From positions 1 to 64,000 of the forward strand of contig DHVX01000025.1 in the NCBI GenBank assembly GCA_002412885.1: DNA of 64,000 nt. Direction: 5' to 3'. The position numbers and the translations under genes were made by a program. This DNA is from Bacteroidales bacterium UBA5197 (GTDB lineage: Bacteria > Bacteroidota > Bacteroidia > Bacteroidales > Lentimicrobiaceae). This document shows positions 1-9,417 of the stretch, one piece after another. Within the stretch, counting starts at the first letter, position 1. Every line of letters begins with the position of its first letter. The notes under the pieces were generated by a model. It saw nothing but the letters and a program-made list of their open reading frames with translations. It did not search any database and was not told the DNA's origin.

Positions 1-152
1 TCGTCTCCGTACTGATACTCTCTCACCTCACTGAATGCCATTCCGCGCCCTTTGAAAGCACTGTGATACTGCCCGGAAAAGATCTGATTGCTCAAACCCC
101 GGGTTTTGATCTCAATTTTACGGACTTTTTTCAGTATTTCGATGGAATCCAT
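1..152 (-). CDS. DUF58 domain protein, N-terminal fragment (runs off window)
   Basis: Only the first 50 codons are present; the reading frame is open to the window edge. The start codon is the ATG at 152. The N-terminus (MDSIEILKKVRKIEIKTRG, then a segment ending in FSEVREYQYGD) matches the opening of DUF58 proteins, whose conserved GxGxxFxxxRxYxxGD motif appears here as GRGMAFSEVREYQYGD. DUF58 proteins are almost always encoded directly downstream of a MoxR AAA ATPase, as here, 23 nt after the MoxR stop, so the two are very likely co-transcribed as part of a Bat-type (aerotolerance/envelope) operon continuing to the left. The function of the family is not firmly established. Identification rests on a short stretch plus context. 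Confidence 0.8.
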   Translation of the reverse strand, partial: MDSIEILKKVRKIEIKTRGLSNQIFSGQYHSAFKGRGMAFSEVREYQYGD

Positions 153-175
153 TTGTAAGAAGTTAAACGCTGTGG

Positions 176-1168
176 TTAAGGAACTTCAACTGTGTTCAGA
201 ATTTCGTTGATGATGTCGCTGGTAGATACGTTTTCGGCTTCGGCTTCGTAAGTCAGACCAATACGGTGACGCAATACGTCGTGGGCTACTGCTCTAACAT
301 CCTCAGGAATTACATATCCCCTGCGTTTGATAAAGGCATATGCTTTGGATGCAAGTGCAAGATTGATACTTGCCCTGGGTGAAGCACCATACGAAATCAG
401 TCCTTCAAACTTTTTCAGCTTATTTTCAGCAGGGAATCGTGTCGAGAATACAATATCAGTAATGTAATTCTCAATTTTTTCATCCAGATAAACTTCACGG
501 GTGAGTTTTCTGGCGTTCATAATCTGCTCCGGCGAAATTATCGGCTGTGTTCTGGCTTGCACTTCGGCCATATTCTGGCGCATAATCATTTTCTCTTCCT
601 CACGGGTGGGATATCCGATTACAACCTTCAGCATAAATCGGTCAACCTGAGCTTCTGGAAGCGGATAGGTGCCTTCCTGCTCAATTGGATTCTGAGTAGC
701 AAGCACAAGAAACGGTTCCGGCAGATTGTAAGTTTGGTCACCTATGGTAACCTGCCTTTCCTGCATGGCTTCAAGCAGCGCACTCTGAACTTTGGCCGGA
801 GAGCGGTTTATTTCATCGGCAAGAATAAAATTGGCGAAAACAGGCCCTTTTCTTACAACAAACTCTTCTTTTTTCTGACTGTAAATCAAAGTACCAATCA
901 GGTCGGCAGGCAACAGATCAGGAGTAAACTGTATCCGGCTGAATTTCGCGTCAATGATGTTTGCCAGTGATTTGATGGCAAGTGTTTTTGCTAATCCGGG
1001 GACACCTTCGAGCAAAACATGGCCATTTGATAACAGCCCGATGAGCAAACGCTCAACCATTTGTTTCTGCCCAATGATAACCCTGTGCATTTCCATGTCA
1101 ATCAAATCAATGAAGGCACTCTCCTTTTGAATACGTTCATTTAATTCTTTGATATCAGTTTCAATCAT
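176..1168 (-). CDS. MoxR-family AAA+ ATPase
   Basis: A 330-residue cytoplasmic AAA+ protein of the usual length for the MoxR family. Walker A is GVPGLAKT (residues 55-62), Walker B is ILADEIN (115-121), and the sensor-1 segment ATQNP is at 157-161. MoxR ATPases act as chaperone-like factors that help assemble or insert metal/cofactors into partner complexes, commonly working with DUF58 and von Willebrand A domain proteins. The DUF58 gene follows immediately downstream on the same strand, which supports this assignment. The specific client is not visible in the window. The first ATG is taken as start because the family begins shortly before the conserved VIIGQ segment (30-34). Confidence 0.93.
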   Translation of the reverse strand: MIETDIKELNERIQKESAFIDLIDMEMHRVIIGQKQMVERLLIGLLSNGHVLLEGVPGLAKTLAIKSLANIIDAKFSRIQFTPDLLPADLIGTLIYSQKKEEFVVRKGPVFANFILADEINRSPAKVQSALLEAMQERQVTIGDQTYNLPEPFLVLATQNPIEQEGTYPLPEAQVDRFMLKVVIGYPTREEEKMIMRQNMAEVQARTQPIISPEQIMNARKLTREVYLDEKIENYITDIVFSTRFPAENKLKKFEGLISYGASPRASINLALASKAYAFIKRRGYVIPEDVRAVAHDVLRHRIGLTYEAEAENVSTSDIINEILNTVEVP

Positions 1169-1312
1169 GGCGTCTTATTTTTCTGCAAAATTATCATTAC
1201 ATCCCTTTGTTTATGCGGACTTCGCTGTTAAAAAATGTTAAACCCCCTGATAGCATGGGTTGTGGGGTAGAGATTTGCAACCTGATTTGGGCTCTTTCAG
1301 GAAGAGGAACAA

Positions 1313-1339
1313 AAAAACTTCCGGATTGCGGAAGTTTTT
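1313..1339 (-). terminator. intrinsic terminator after the C1 peptidase gene
   Basis: A perfect 11-bp stem (AAAAACTTCCG paired with CGGAAGTTTTT) with a 5-nt loop lies about 30 nt past the stop of the minus-strand peptidase gene and before moxR. The stem carries its own A and T runs, so it could work in both directions, but both flanking genes are on the minus strand. Confidence 0.75.
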
Positions 1340-1368
1340 GATGTATTTGCTGAAATTTCTGATTCAAC

Positions 1369-2574
1369 TCATTTATTGGCGATCTTCTTCTTAAGGAAAT
1401 CAGGCAAAGCATCTTTGTGGATCATGATGGCTATGGTATTCATGCGGGCATAGGATTCTGAGATGTTGAGATACCCTCCTGTTTTATTGCTGTTGGCTCC
1501 CCATGAATTTTTGGTGATAAAATACCTGGTTCCGTTCTGATCTAAGGCAATGCCGGTAAAGTGCATCAGATGGTCATCTGTTGCAAGATGGCTGTCAAAA
1601 GCATCCTGTCTCATTTCTGGAGAAATGACTTTTTCTTTGCCTGGCTTATCAAATTTGTACAATTCTGCCATTTTATCTTTTTCGCTTAGTTTTTCCCATT
1701 TTTCCTTCAGTGATGCATCAAGGGAAGCAGTATCCTTTTCGGGAAGTATTGCCACTGAATTGGCATGTGAAAAGCCTTTGTCGCTTACATCTCCATCCCA
1801 GCACACAGTAAATCCATTCTCTAAAGCACCAGTCATTACCGCCATCAGTTCCTCAAGTGGAATATTATAGTACAGATCATATGTCCAGTTGTCAGGAATC
1901 TCGAGATTGATCCAGGTATAAAACGGATGGTGCAGGTAAGAAGTAAGTTCAACATAATCATCCGGGTTAAAACCCGATTTCTTATCCAGCCGGGCGTTCT
2001 TTTTATCGGTATTATTTTCCTGAATGGGCAGTGGGCCGAGGTAAGTGTCAAGAATTGCCCCATAAGCGTTTTTCCATACTTGCGAAAGTTTGCCACTTTT
2101 TGATGACAGCACTGCTTCCAGAAATCCTTTCAGCACAGCATGAAGTTCCGAATGGTTGTGTGATTCTTCACCGGCCAATAATCCGGGATACTCTTTTTCT
2201 GTGACAAAGCCATATTTTTTGATAACATTAAATACATCGTGAGCTTGTCCACCCGGTCCGAAATTGCTTCGGCCATGGTACCTGATATATCGATCGGCTT
2301 TGTCACAGTATGCCAGATTTACAAAATACATCTCCGAAAGGTCGGTTTCGCCGGCTCCAAGTCGTATCAGTTCTGATTCAACAAAAGATGTTGCAGCAAA
2401 ACTCCAGCAGGTACCGGATTTTGACTGGCTTTTTACAGGGGTTGCAGGATTATCATGAGTCACAGTAAACCGATACTTTTCTTCATTCGATTTTTGCAGA
2501 GAATCCTGAGCGGTAGCATTAAATGCGATAAAAACTACTGCCAAAAGCAGGTTGATCATTTTCATTGTTTTCAT
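1369..2574 (-). CDS. secreted papain-like (C1) cysteine peptidase, PepC/bleomycin hydrolase type
   Basis: A 401-residue protein with an N-terminal signal peptide (hydrophobic residues 7-22, likely cleavage after ATAQ). The catalytic triad of C1 peptidases is readable: Cys56 in SGTCWSFA, His338 in HFTGIA, and Asn356 in KNSWG. The active-site Cys sits close to the mature N-terminus without a long propeptide, and the long spacing between Cys and His fits the aminopeptidase C/bleomycin hydrolase branch rather than short papains. The presence of a signal peptide suggests a periplasmic or surface peptidase, perhaps in peptide uptake. It appears to be a single-gene unit with a terminator downstream. 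Confidence 0.88.
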   Translation of the reverse strand: MKTMKMINLLLAVVFIAFNATAQDSLQKSNEEKYRFTVTHDNPATPVKSQSKSGTCWSFAATSFVESELIRLGAGETDLSEMYFVNLAYCDKADRYIRYHGRSNFGPGGQAHDVFNVIKKYGFVTEKEYPGLLAGEESHNHSELHAVLKGFLEAVLSSKSGKLSQVWKNAYGAILDTYLGPLPIQENNTDKKNARLDKKSGFNPDDYVELTSYLHHPFYTWINLEIPDNWTYDLYYNIPLEELMAVMTGALENGFTVCWDGDVSDKGFSHANSVAILPEKDTASLDASLKEKWEKLSEKDKMAELYKFDKPGKEKVISPEMRQDAFDSHLATDDHLMHFTGIALDQNGTRYFITKNSWGANSNKTGGYLNISESYARMNTIAIMIHKDALPDFLKKKIANK

Positions 2575-2957
2575 TGTGTAAAAGTTTTCCTTTTAATTGG
2601 GTTGACAATCTGAAACCATGTTATTCCATTGTTAAATAACTTGATTTATTCCGGCAAACGTAGCATAAAAGAGCGAAATTTCATATTTTAGGGAGCCAAA
2701 AAGTGCCATTCAGTTATTTTTTTTCTCTCTTTCATCAGAAGTGTATGTAAAAACCCCAAATTAATATACATTTGCCGATCGAAACGGCTACGCTGTTGTT
2801 TTGCTATTTTGAATAACAGAACTCAATTTTGTAAAGAATATTGATGAATTTTTGTTATAAAAAAAAGGAATGGCAGGGTTGGTAGTGTTGAAAAAAGGCG
2901 TAAATTGTGCCGCTGTTTTGTATTTCTTGAATCGAAATATCCATAAACTCTAAGAAT
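2575..2957. other. intergenic region between divergent secreted-protein genes
   Basis: This AT-rich 383-bp stretch separates the minus-strand C1 peptidase from the plus-strand propeller gene. It holds one clear TACATTTG box (2767-2774, plus strand), giving a leader of about 180 nt for the downstream gene. I see no convincing small coding region or RNA gene. Confidence 0.6.
2767..2774 (+). promoter_or_regulatory. putative -7 box TACATTTG
   Basis: This exact match to the Bacteroidetes TAnnTTTG element lies upstream of the large propeller/T9SS cargo gene. No clear -33 TTTG partner at ideal spacing was recognised, so the assignment is tentative. Confidence 0.4.
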
Positions 2958-5804
2958 ATGAAAAATAGAAGTTTACTCTTTGGCTTTCTTGCTTTAACTT
3001 TTGGGGCATGCATCTTTGTGCTCACCACTTCCGGCTCTTTCAGATACATCTCGGGCCAGACAGACTCGGGGAGTCTGCCAGATGGAATTCAGTCTGCATG
3101 GTCTTACATGGCTCAGTTGAGAGGAAATCAGTCAACCGGGCAGGTTGACCCTGCTGATGTGCTGAAGGCAAGAAATCAGGCAAAGGAATTGAAATCTTCA
3201 GGAGCCATCGGACTGAACTGGTCATCGATGGGACCTGATAATGTTGCCGGACGCACCCGCGCAATACTTATTGATAACAAGGACAATACCGGAAAAACTA
3301 TTATTGCCGGCAGTGTATCGGGTGGTTTATGGAAATCAACCACCGGAGGACTAACCTGGAATCAGATTCAGACTGGTGGCAGTATTTTAAATGTTTCATG
3401 CATCGTGCAATCATCAAATGGTGACATTTATGTTGGAACCGGTGAGAATTTTTCAAGTCACAGATTTAATCTTTTTAGTGGATTTATTGGCCAGGGGATT
3501 TATAAATCTACGGATGGCAATACTTTCACCAGAATTGCTTCAACAAATCCGGGCTCATTCAACAATACTTCCAGCGATTGGGCTTTCGTCAACAAAATCG
3601 CAACCGGAAATAATAATGTTGTGGTTGCTGCTACAAACAGTGGTCTGAGGTTTTCTTCAGATGGCGGACAAAACTGGGTTCTTGCCAAGGCTGGTGATCT
3701 GACACTCTCGGGCACTTCTACCGAAGTTAAAATCGCTTCTGATGGCACAATTGCTGCCTCAGTTGACAATCAGTTATACGTTTCTGCCAATGGAACTTCT
3801 GATGGTTTTGCGCTCCGTTCAACCGGAGTTGGTCAGGATAGCCTTCCAAATCAGGCAATTGCCAGAATTGAAGTTGCATTCGCTCCTTCTGATGCTTCAA
3901 CACTTTATGCAGTACTGATCTCTGATGGAACACTCTCCAACACTGCCAGAGGACAACTTAAAGGGGTTTACTTGTCAAAAGATAAAGGCTTATCATGGAG
4001 AGTAATCGGCCCTGGTGCAAGCCCGATTTTTAATGTATTCGGGAATTCAGTTGGACAAGCCAATTATGGTGAGTATGCAGGTTGCATTGTTGTTAATCCG
4101 ACCAATCCCGATAAAGTTTATCTGGGTGGAATTGGTATTTGGGAAGGATTGAAAATTCAGGAAACCGGGTTTTACCAATGGCAACAAAAGTCTTCATTTA
4201 ACGCAGGATCCCTTTTTCATAGTATTGTAATTAATCCCAACAATACAGCAAATCTATATTTCGCTTCGGATTTTGGTGTTGCCTCTACTGCAGATGATTT
4301 CGCATCAGTAAATTCTCTGAACAGAAATTACAAAACTTCAATGTTCTATACTGTTGCTTATGATGACAGGGGCAGAACTCTCGGAGGAACACAGGGGTTT
4401 GGCGTTATTTATCTTGACAGAAAAGGAAATACAGTAGAAACCGGGAATCAGATTTTGGGAACTTTAATTGGTGGTACTGTCGATATGTCGATGGTTAATC
4501 CTTCTGCTGTTTTCTATTCCTCAACCGGTGGCAATCTGGTACGTTCAGCCGATTATGGTGTGTCGGAAGCTACCAGTTTCCTTTATGGCACTGAAATAAC
4601 CAATATCAACGCTTCAAACTTTATTACTCCATTCAAACTTTGGGAAAGCTTTAATAATGTAAATTCCCGCGACAGCATTACATACAAGGCAACAAAAAGT
4701 TACAACGCTGGCGACGTAATTATTGCCCGAAGCAAAAACAACCAATTCCCATTTAAATATACTGTTCCTGCCAATATGAGCATCGGGGATTCAGTAAGGG
4801 TAAAGGATATTGTTTCTTCAGTAATGTTCATTGGAACAACCAATGCAGTTTACATGTCCCGCGATATACTCAATTTCAGCAAATTACCTTCATGGGACAG
4901 AATAGCTAACCTGACAGGGGTTCCATCAAGCATAGCTTTCTCATCGGATGCAAACTATGTTTACGTGGGTACAACCGATGGTAAACTTCTGAGGATGGCC
5001 AATGTTGCTCTTGCTTATGATTCAATCAGAGCCGATGTGAGAAGTTCAGGCTGCGTTATAAACACTTCAATTGTTAAAGATTTTGGTTTGCGTTATGTAA
5101 CATCAATTACAGTTGATCCTCATAATGATAATCACGTTATTGTAACATTGGGTAACTATGGCAATTCTGAATATGTATTCAGATCAACCAACGCACTCAG
5201 CCAATTCCCTGATTTCAATCCTATTCAGGGTAACCTTCCCGCAATGCCTGTTTACTCTGCAATTATTGAGATGAGCAATTCCAACAGGGTTATTCTGGGG
5301 ACCGAACTAGGCATTTATACAACCGAAGTATTGTCAGCCAATCCATCATGGACCGCTGAAAATACCGGACTTGGTGCAATTCCGGTAATGATGGTTCGTC
5401 AACAGACAACTTCCCGTCCTTGGATTGAAGAATACACTGCAGTTAATAATTTCGGAGCCATTTACATTGCCTCACATGGCAACGGTATTTTTGAAAACCG
5501 TTTGTTTGTTGGTATTGATGAGCCTTCAAATCAGGATTTACCTTCTTCCAAAACCCTCAACGTATATCCAAATCCAGTGCAAACTGATGTTAATCTGTCA
5601 ATTACACTCGCACAAAGTGAGCAGGTACGGGTAGATATCTACAGTCTGAAAGGAACCCTTGTTAAGTCTGTGGAAATGGGCGTTCTTGCACGTGGAGAAC
5701 AAAAGATTTCTGTATCCGCTGATGGAATGGTAAATGGCACTTACATTTTAAAAGTAACCTCAGGCGCTAAGTCTCAGGTTGCCAAATTTGTTGTTGCCCG
5801 ATAA
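2958..5804 (+). CDS. secreted sortilin/BNR-like propeller protein with T9SS type A sorting domain
   Basis: This 948-residue protein starts with a signal peptide (hydrophobic 5-25). The body is rich in BNR/sortilin-like repeats of the form S-x-D-x-G-x-x-W (for example KSTTGGLTW, RFSSDGGQNW, YLSKDKGLSW), typical of beta-propellers. The last ~80 residues form a T9SS C-terminal domain: a NVYPNPV motif, then a VDIYSLKG strand and a GTYILKVTSG strand ending in KFVVAR. Such a domain directs outer-membrane translocation by T9SS and, usually, attachment to the cell surface or release. Related proteins often carry glycoside hydrolase, adhesin or peptidase modules, but none is obvious here, so substrate binding or adhesion is a guess. 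The next gene is another cargo protein 64 bp downstream. Confidence 0.88.
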   Translation: MKNRSLLFGFLALTFGACIFVLTTSGSFRYISGQTDSGSLPDGIQSAWSYMAQLRGNQSTGQVDPADVLKARNQAKELKSSGAIGLNWSSMGPDNVAGRTRAILIDNKDNTGKTIIAGSVSGGLWKSTTGGLTWNQIQTGGSILNVSCIVQSSNGDIYVGTGENFSSHRFNLFSGFIGQGIYKSTDGNTFTRIASTNPGSFNNTSSDWAFVNKIATGNNNVVVAATNSGLRFSSDGGQNWVLAKAGDLTLSGTSTEVKIASDGTIAASVDNQLYVSANGTSDGFALRSTGVGQDSLPNQAIARIEVAFAPSDASTLYAVLISDGTLSNTARGQLKGVYLSKDKGLSWRVIGPGASPIFNVFGNSVGQANYGEYAGCIVVNPTNPDKVYLGGIGIWEGLKIQETGFYQWQQKSSFNAGSLFHSIVINPNNTANLYFASDFGVASTADDFASVNSLNRNYKTSMFYTVAYDDRGRTLGGTQGFGVIYLDRKGNTVETGNQILGTLIGGTVDMSMVNPSAVFYSSTGGNLVRSADYGVSEATSFLYGTEITNINASNFITPFKLWESFNNVNSRDSITYKATKSYNAGDVIIARSKNNQFPFKYTVPANMSIGDSVRVKDIVSSVMFIGTTNAVYMSRDILNFSKLPSWDRIANLTGVPSSIAFSSDANYVYVGTTDGKLLRMANVALAYDSIRADVRSSGCVINTSIVKDFGLRYVTSITVDPHNDNHVIVTLGNYGNSEYVFRSTNALSQFPDFNPIQGNLPAMPVYSAIIEMSNSNRVILGTELGIYTTEVLSANPSWTAENTGLGAIPVMMVRQQTTSRPWIEEYTAVNNFGAIYIASHGNGIFENRLFVGIDEPSNQDLPSSKTLNVYPNPVQTDVNLSITLAQSEQVRVDIYSLKGTLVKSVEMGVLARGEQKISVSADGMVNGTYILKVTSGAKSQVAKFVVAR

Positions 5805-5868
5805 ATTTTTGCCTGACAGATAAGTAGTTTTTGATCAGCACCAGTAATTAATTTGAAAATTCAAAACA

Positions 5869-7347
5869 ATGAAAAGAATATACCTCTCACTTGTTCTGGC
5901 ATTAGTTTATGCTTTTGCCATAGCCTCACCGGATATTTATACACCTGAACTCGTTTCACCGGCCAATAATCAGGGTGGAGTTGCTCCCAATGTTGAACTC
6001 GACTGGAATCCTGTGGTTGGTTTGGCTGGACTATATTATGTAGTTCATTTGAGTACCGATGAAGCATTTACCAATCCTACTGAATTTGCAACTGATTTAT
6101 CCCGCTATCGCATGGCCGAACTGATGTTTGGAGGCGAATATTACTGGAAAGTCAGAGCTGTTGATCCTAGTGGAAGTTCAGAGTGGTCAGAAACAAGAAA
6201 ATTCACAGTTGTAACAAGACCGATTTTACGAAGGCCCAATCAGGGTGCAACAGTTGATTGCAATGTGGAACTTCAGTGGGATATAATCAATGGTGTCAGT
6301 CACTTTGATTATCAATTTGATACTACAGCCGCTTTCAACAGTCCTGAGTTACTCTATTTTTCTGCTTCGGGTGCCGTAAATAAAGCCAATGCAGCCAATT
6401 TGCTATTCGGAACAAAGTATTACCTCCGACTCAGAGCACGTCATGCAAGTGATACTTCAGCCTGGTCAGATGTAAGGGATGTGACAATTACTACTACATT
6501 CACTCTCAGGAAACCTGATCCGGGAGCTACCGGTATCACTCCTGATGCTGAATTTCAATGGACAGAAGTCAAAGGAATCAATAAGTATAATATTTACATT
6601 TCTACAGATGAGAATTTTGTACATTATGAAACCTATAACGCCATAAAGACTGCTACCAGAATAAAACCTGATACACTGAACTTTGGTACACAGTATTACT
6701 GGAGAATGGCTGCTATACATTCCAAAGACACTCTTATTTCGCCTGCGCGAAGCTTTAGCACAGTTGCTACTGTTGCGTTGAGCGCACCTGCCAATAACTC
6801 CACCAATGTCATTCTTCAGCCTATACTGAGCTGGACCAAGTTAACAGGCGTGCGTTCATACGCGCTTGAACTTGCCAGAAACAGTGATTTTACCGGAACC
6901 GGCTTATATAAGTACAGTATTAATGCCACAACTAGTGCCGGTGCTGAACAATTTAAAGTTCCAATCAATGTATTGGACAGTGCCTTTGTGTTTTACTGGA
7001 GAGTCAGGGCAATCAGCAGCCGCGATACAAGCGACTGGAGTGCAACCTGGAATTTCAGAACGGTTACTTTAGGAATAAATGATCCGGGAAGCGTTAACTC
7101 AGGTCTGGTTATCTACCCAACTCCTGCGAGCAACTACATCAACATCAAAATGAATAACAATTTGAACGGACAGGCTGAGGCTACCCTTTACGATTTACTT
7201 GGAAAAACCAGAATTAGTCGTAGTGTTGCAGTTACTTCAGGTCAGATTAAGGATTTTGATCTTGGAGATATGCCCGAAGGTGTTTACATCCTGCGTTTAC
7301 AGATAAATGGAATAAGTGCGATGTCAAGAGTTATTATCAAAAAGTAA
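5869..7347 (+). CDS. secreted fibronectin III-repeat protein with T9SS type A sorting domain
   Basis: A 492-residue protein with a signal peptide (residues 1-19, ending AIAS). Four consecutive repeats of about 95 residues follow. Each begins with a proline/glycine-rich turn and a LxW strand and ends with an aromatic strand (YYWKVRAV, YYLRLRAR, YYWRMAAI, FYWRVRAI), the signature of fibronectin type III-like folds. The C-terminal ~85 residues (VIYPTPASNYINI, ATLYDLLGK, GVYILRLQING) form a T9SS sorting domain. No catalytic module is present, so a binding, adhesive or scaffold role at the cell surface is inferred. It is probably co-transcribed with the upstream propeller gene and is followed by a strong terminator. 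Confidence 0.87.
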   Translation: MKRIYLSLVLALVYAFAIASPDIYTPELVSPANNQGGVAPNVELDWNPVVGLAGLYYVVHLSTDEAFTNPTEFATDLSRYRMAELMFGGEYYWKVRAVDPSGSSEWSETRKFTVVTRPILRRPNQGATVDCNVELQWDIINGVSHFDYQFDTTAAFNSPELLYFSASGAVNKANAANLLFGTKYYLRLRARHASDTSAWSDVRDVTITTTFTLRKPDPGATGITPDAEFQWTEVKGINKYNIYISTDENFVHYETYNAIKTATRIKPDTLNFGTQYYWRMAAIHSKDTLISPARSFSTVATVALSAPANNSTNVILQPILSWTKLTGVRSYALELARNSDFTGTGLYKYSINATTSAGAEQFKVPINVLDSAFVFYWRVRAISSRDTSDWSATWNFRTVTLGINDPGSVNSGLVIYPTPASNYINIKMNNNLNGQAEATLYDLLGKTRISRSVAVTSGQIKDFDLGDMPEGVYILRLQINGISAMSRVIIKK

Positions 7348-7366
7348 GCTTTTGCTCCGATATTTT

Positions 7367-7401
7367 AAAGCCCGGTCAACTGATGGTTGGCCGGGCTTTT
7401 T
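7367..7401 (+). terminator. intrinsic terminator after the T9SS cargo pair
   Basis: A 14-bp stem (AAAGCCCGGTCAAC with GTTGGCCGGGCTTT, one G-T pair), a 5-nt loop and a following T run lie 20 nt past the stop of the fibronectin-repeat gene. Confidence 0.9.
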
Positions 7402-7606
7402 GATTAAATAATTTTGGAGCAGAGTCTGGGATTGTAAACTATTTTCGTTTAGTGCTGTATTCTCTTAAGCATGCAGATGGATTTTATTCATGCATAGCAC
7501 CTCACGCATTTTAAAGGCATTTGACAAGCAATAATGACCAGGTTCTACTCTTGACTATTGAGGAAAGTTTTAAAGTTGATTTAGGGATATAACGCCGAAA
7601 GAATTT

Positions 7607-8377
7607 TTAATCGTATCGTTTGCCAATACCAAAGCTGATATATAAAGTCAGGAAGAATTGATTCGGGTCTCTGAAGGCCATCACTGGAATTCCTTTAGGA
7701 TAAGCATCCAATGCAATGCCAGCCTCAATCATTTTAGGTCTTTGGTTTAATGTCCCAAAGTCAACACTTAGCCCGGCTTTGGCATACAATCCGGGATAAA
7801 AACTTAGCTCATTAAATCCTTTGGTAAAGGATGCTCTGCCGTAAATATTGTCGGGGAAATGGTCGTCCGGGTTATATCGTTCCGTAACGGTAATATACCT
7901 GTATGATCCTTCATCCAATTTTATAATGTTGAGATAAACAGGCTTTGCAAATGCTGCAGAAATACCTCCGGAATAAAATATCCTCAGTTCAACCCCACCA
8001 TAATACGGCTTACGGTTAAGCATTCTCTGCTGGCCCACTCCTGTCCTTAAAATATAAACTGCATTAAGTTTCCCATAATAATAACTGCGCGTATTGGTAA
8101 AAAATGGATTTATCGATTTTATTTCTTTGCTGTCCTTCATTTCGAGAAGGTCGGCTTCAAACATTAACTTATTAAAAATGCTCTGGTTTTTGCCAATTCT
8201 GAATTCCAATCCCCATCCGTTGGTATGCAGTATTGCACTGCCATTCAACTCTTTTCTGAAAAGCAGGTTGTCGCCAATGGTATCAAATTCTTCATCACTA
8301 TATTGAGCAGAAACTGCCAGGGATGAAAAAACCAACAATGAAACGGAAACTATATGAAGAAGTTTAGAAAATCGCAT
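7607..8377 (-). CDS. secreted hypothetical protein, probable outer-membrane beta-barrel
   Basis: A 256-residue protein with a signal peptide (hydrophobic 8-24, cleavage likely after SAQ). The mature part has alternating hydrophobic/aromatic strands (YYYGKLNAVYILRTG, GGVELRIFYSGGISAAF, FFLTLYISFGIGK) ending in an aromatic-rich strand, typical of small outer-membrane barrels. I recognise it only as a Bacteroidetes-type conserved hypothetical; no enzymatic motif is visible. It stands alone between a terminator on the left and a small lipoprotein gene on the right, both apparently separate units. The barrel assignment is inferred from strand pattern only. Confidence 0.7.
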   Translation of the reverse strand: MRFSKLLHIVSVSLLVFSSLAVSAQYSDEEFDTIGDNLLFRKELNGSAILHTNGWGLEFRIGKNQSIFNKLMFEADLLEMKDSKEIKSINPFFTNTRSYYYGKLNAVYILRTGVGQQRMLNRKPYYGGVELRIFYSGGISAAFAKPVYLNIIKLDEGSYRYITVTERYNPDDHFPDNIYGRASFTKGFNELSFYPGLYAKAGLSVDFGTLNQRPKMIEAGIALDAYPKGIPVMAFRDPNQFFLTLYISFGIGKRYD

Positions 8378-8481
8378 ATTCCTGTAACTTTATTTATTTA
8401 CAAAAGTAATCAAAGAATATGCCGCAAACAACAAAAAAAGCCCATGTAATTCATAGGCTAAATCGCTGATATTAATCGCTA

Positions 8482-8610
8482 CTATCGGTTACGATCAATC
8501 TTATACTTGCTTGTTTCCCCGTAGGCGGCACATTTCTGACTTGACTGGCATGAAGACATGATTAATCCAAGTGTAAATGCCATTAGTATTATAACAACAA
8601 TTTTTTTCAT
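8482..8610 (-). CDS. small 42-residue lipoprotein
   Basis: A short reading frame with a well-formed lipoprotein signal: MKK start, hydrophobic core, then the lipobox-like MSSC with the acceptor Cys at position 21. The mature part is only about 22 residues and contains KCAAYGETSKYK, resembling the (K/C)CPAY-type motif I recall from tiny Bacteroidetes lipoproteins. No function is known to me. The coding call rests on the signal organisation and its fit in an otherwise empty gap of about 350 bp. Confidence 0.65.
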   Translation of the reverse strand: MKKIVVIILMAFTLGLIMSSCQSSQKCAAYGETSKYKIDRNR

Positions 8611-8736
8611 AATTTTACTCGGTTGTGTTTAAAAAAAAATCTGTTAAGCTTTCTGCAAAGATAAGTCACAGTGAGATAAAAACTCAAATTCATTGGTTTT
8701 ATTGTTTATCCATCAAAATTGAAAAAGTAACTGACT

Positions 8737-9417
8737 ATGGGACAAATTAACCCACAAATTCACGAAAGTTGGAGAAAAGTGCTCTCTGATGAGTTTTCAA
8801 GCTCTTATTTTCAGCGCTTAAAAGTTTTTTTGGTTGAAGAAAAAAAGAATCATCTGGTTTACCCATCGGGAGCTCATATTTTTGAAGCATTTAATCGTAC
8901 ACCTTTCGATAGAGTCAAAATAGTTATTCTTGGTCAGGATCCTTATCATGGTGAAGGACAAGCGCATGGTTTGTGTTTTTCTGTCCCTTCAGGAATTGCA
9001 TTTCCTCCATCGCTACAGAATATCTACAGAGAGCTTCAAACCGATACCGGACTGCCATATCCTGTAACCGGAGATTTATCCGGCTGGGCATCTCAGGGTG
9101 TTCTGCTTTTGAATGCCACACTAACAGTAAGAGCAAATCAGGCAGGTTCTCATCAGGGACGGGGATGGGAAATATTTACCGATGCTGTCATCAGAAAACT
9201 TTCGGAACAACGGCAACATCTGGTTTTTCTGCTTTGGGGAAATTATGCACGTGAAAAGAAATCATTGATAGATTTGAACAAACATTTTGTTCTTGAAGCT
9301 CCACACCCTTCTCCGCTAAGCGTTTATCGTGGATTTTACGGATGTAAGCATTTTACAAGAGCAAATGAGATTCTTTCTGAAAACGGTATTGCTCCGGTCG
9401 ATTGGCAGGTGCGTTGA
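8737..9417 (+). CDS. ung: uracil-DNA glycosylase, family 1
   Basis: This 226-residue enzyme removes uracil from DNA, the first step of base excision repair. The family-1 water-activating motif GQDPYHG is at 66-72 with catalytic Asp68, and the minor-groove/His motif HPSPLS begins at His190. Length and motif order match E. coli Ung. The start is the ATG right after a short AT-rich leader; the protein begins a few residues before the conserved SWRKVL segment. It appears to be transcribed on its own. Confidence 0.97.
   Translation: MGQINPQIHESWRKVLSDEFSSSYFQRLKVFLVEEKKNHLVYPSGAHIFEAFNRTPFDRVKIVILGQDPYHGEGQAHGLCFSVPSGIAFPPSLQNIYRELQTDTGLPYPVTGDLSGWASQGVLLLNATLTVRANQAGSHQGRGWEIFTDAVIRKLSEQRQHLVFLLWGNYAREKKSLIDLNKHFVLEAPHPSPLSVYRGFYGCKHFTRANEILSENGIAPVDWQVR

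Noticed and set aside
1197..1412. 71-codon frame overlapping the end of the C1 peptidase gene
   Set aside because: It lies out of frame across the peptidase C-terminus and the terminator hairpin, with no recognisable protein features.
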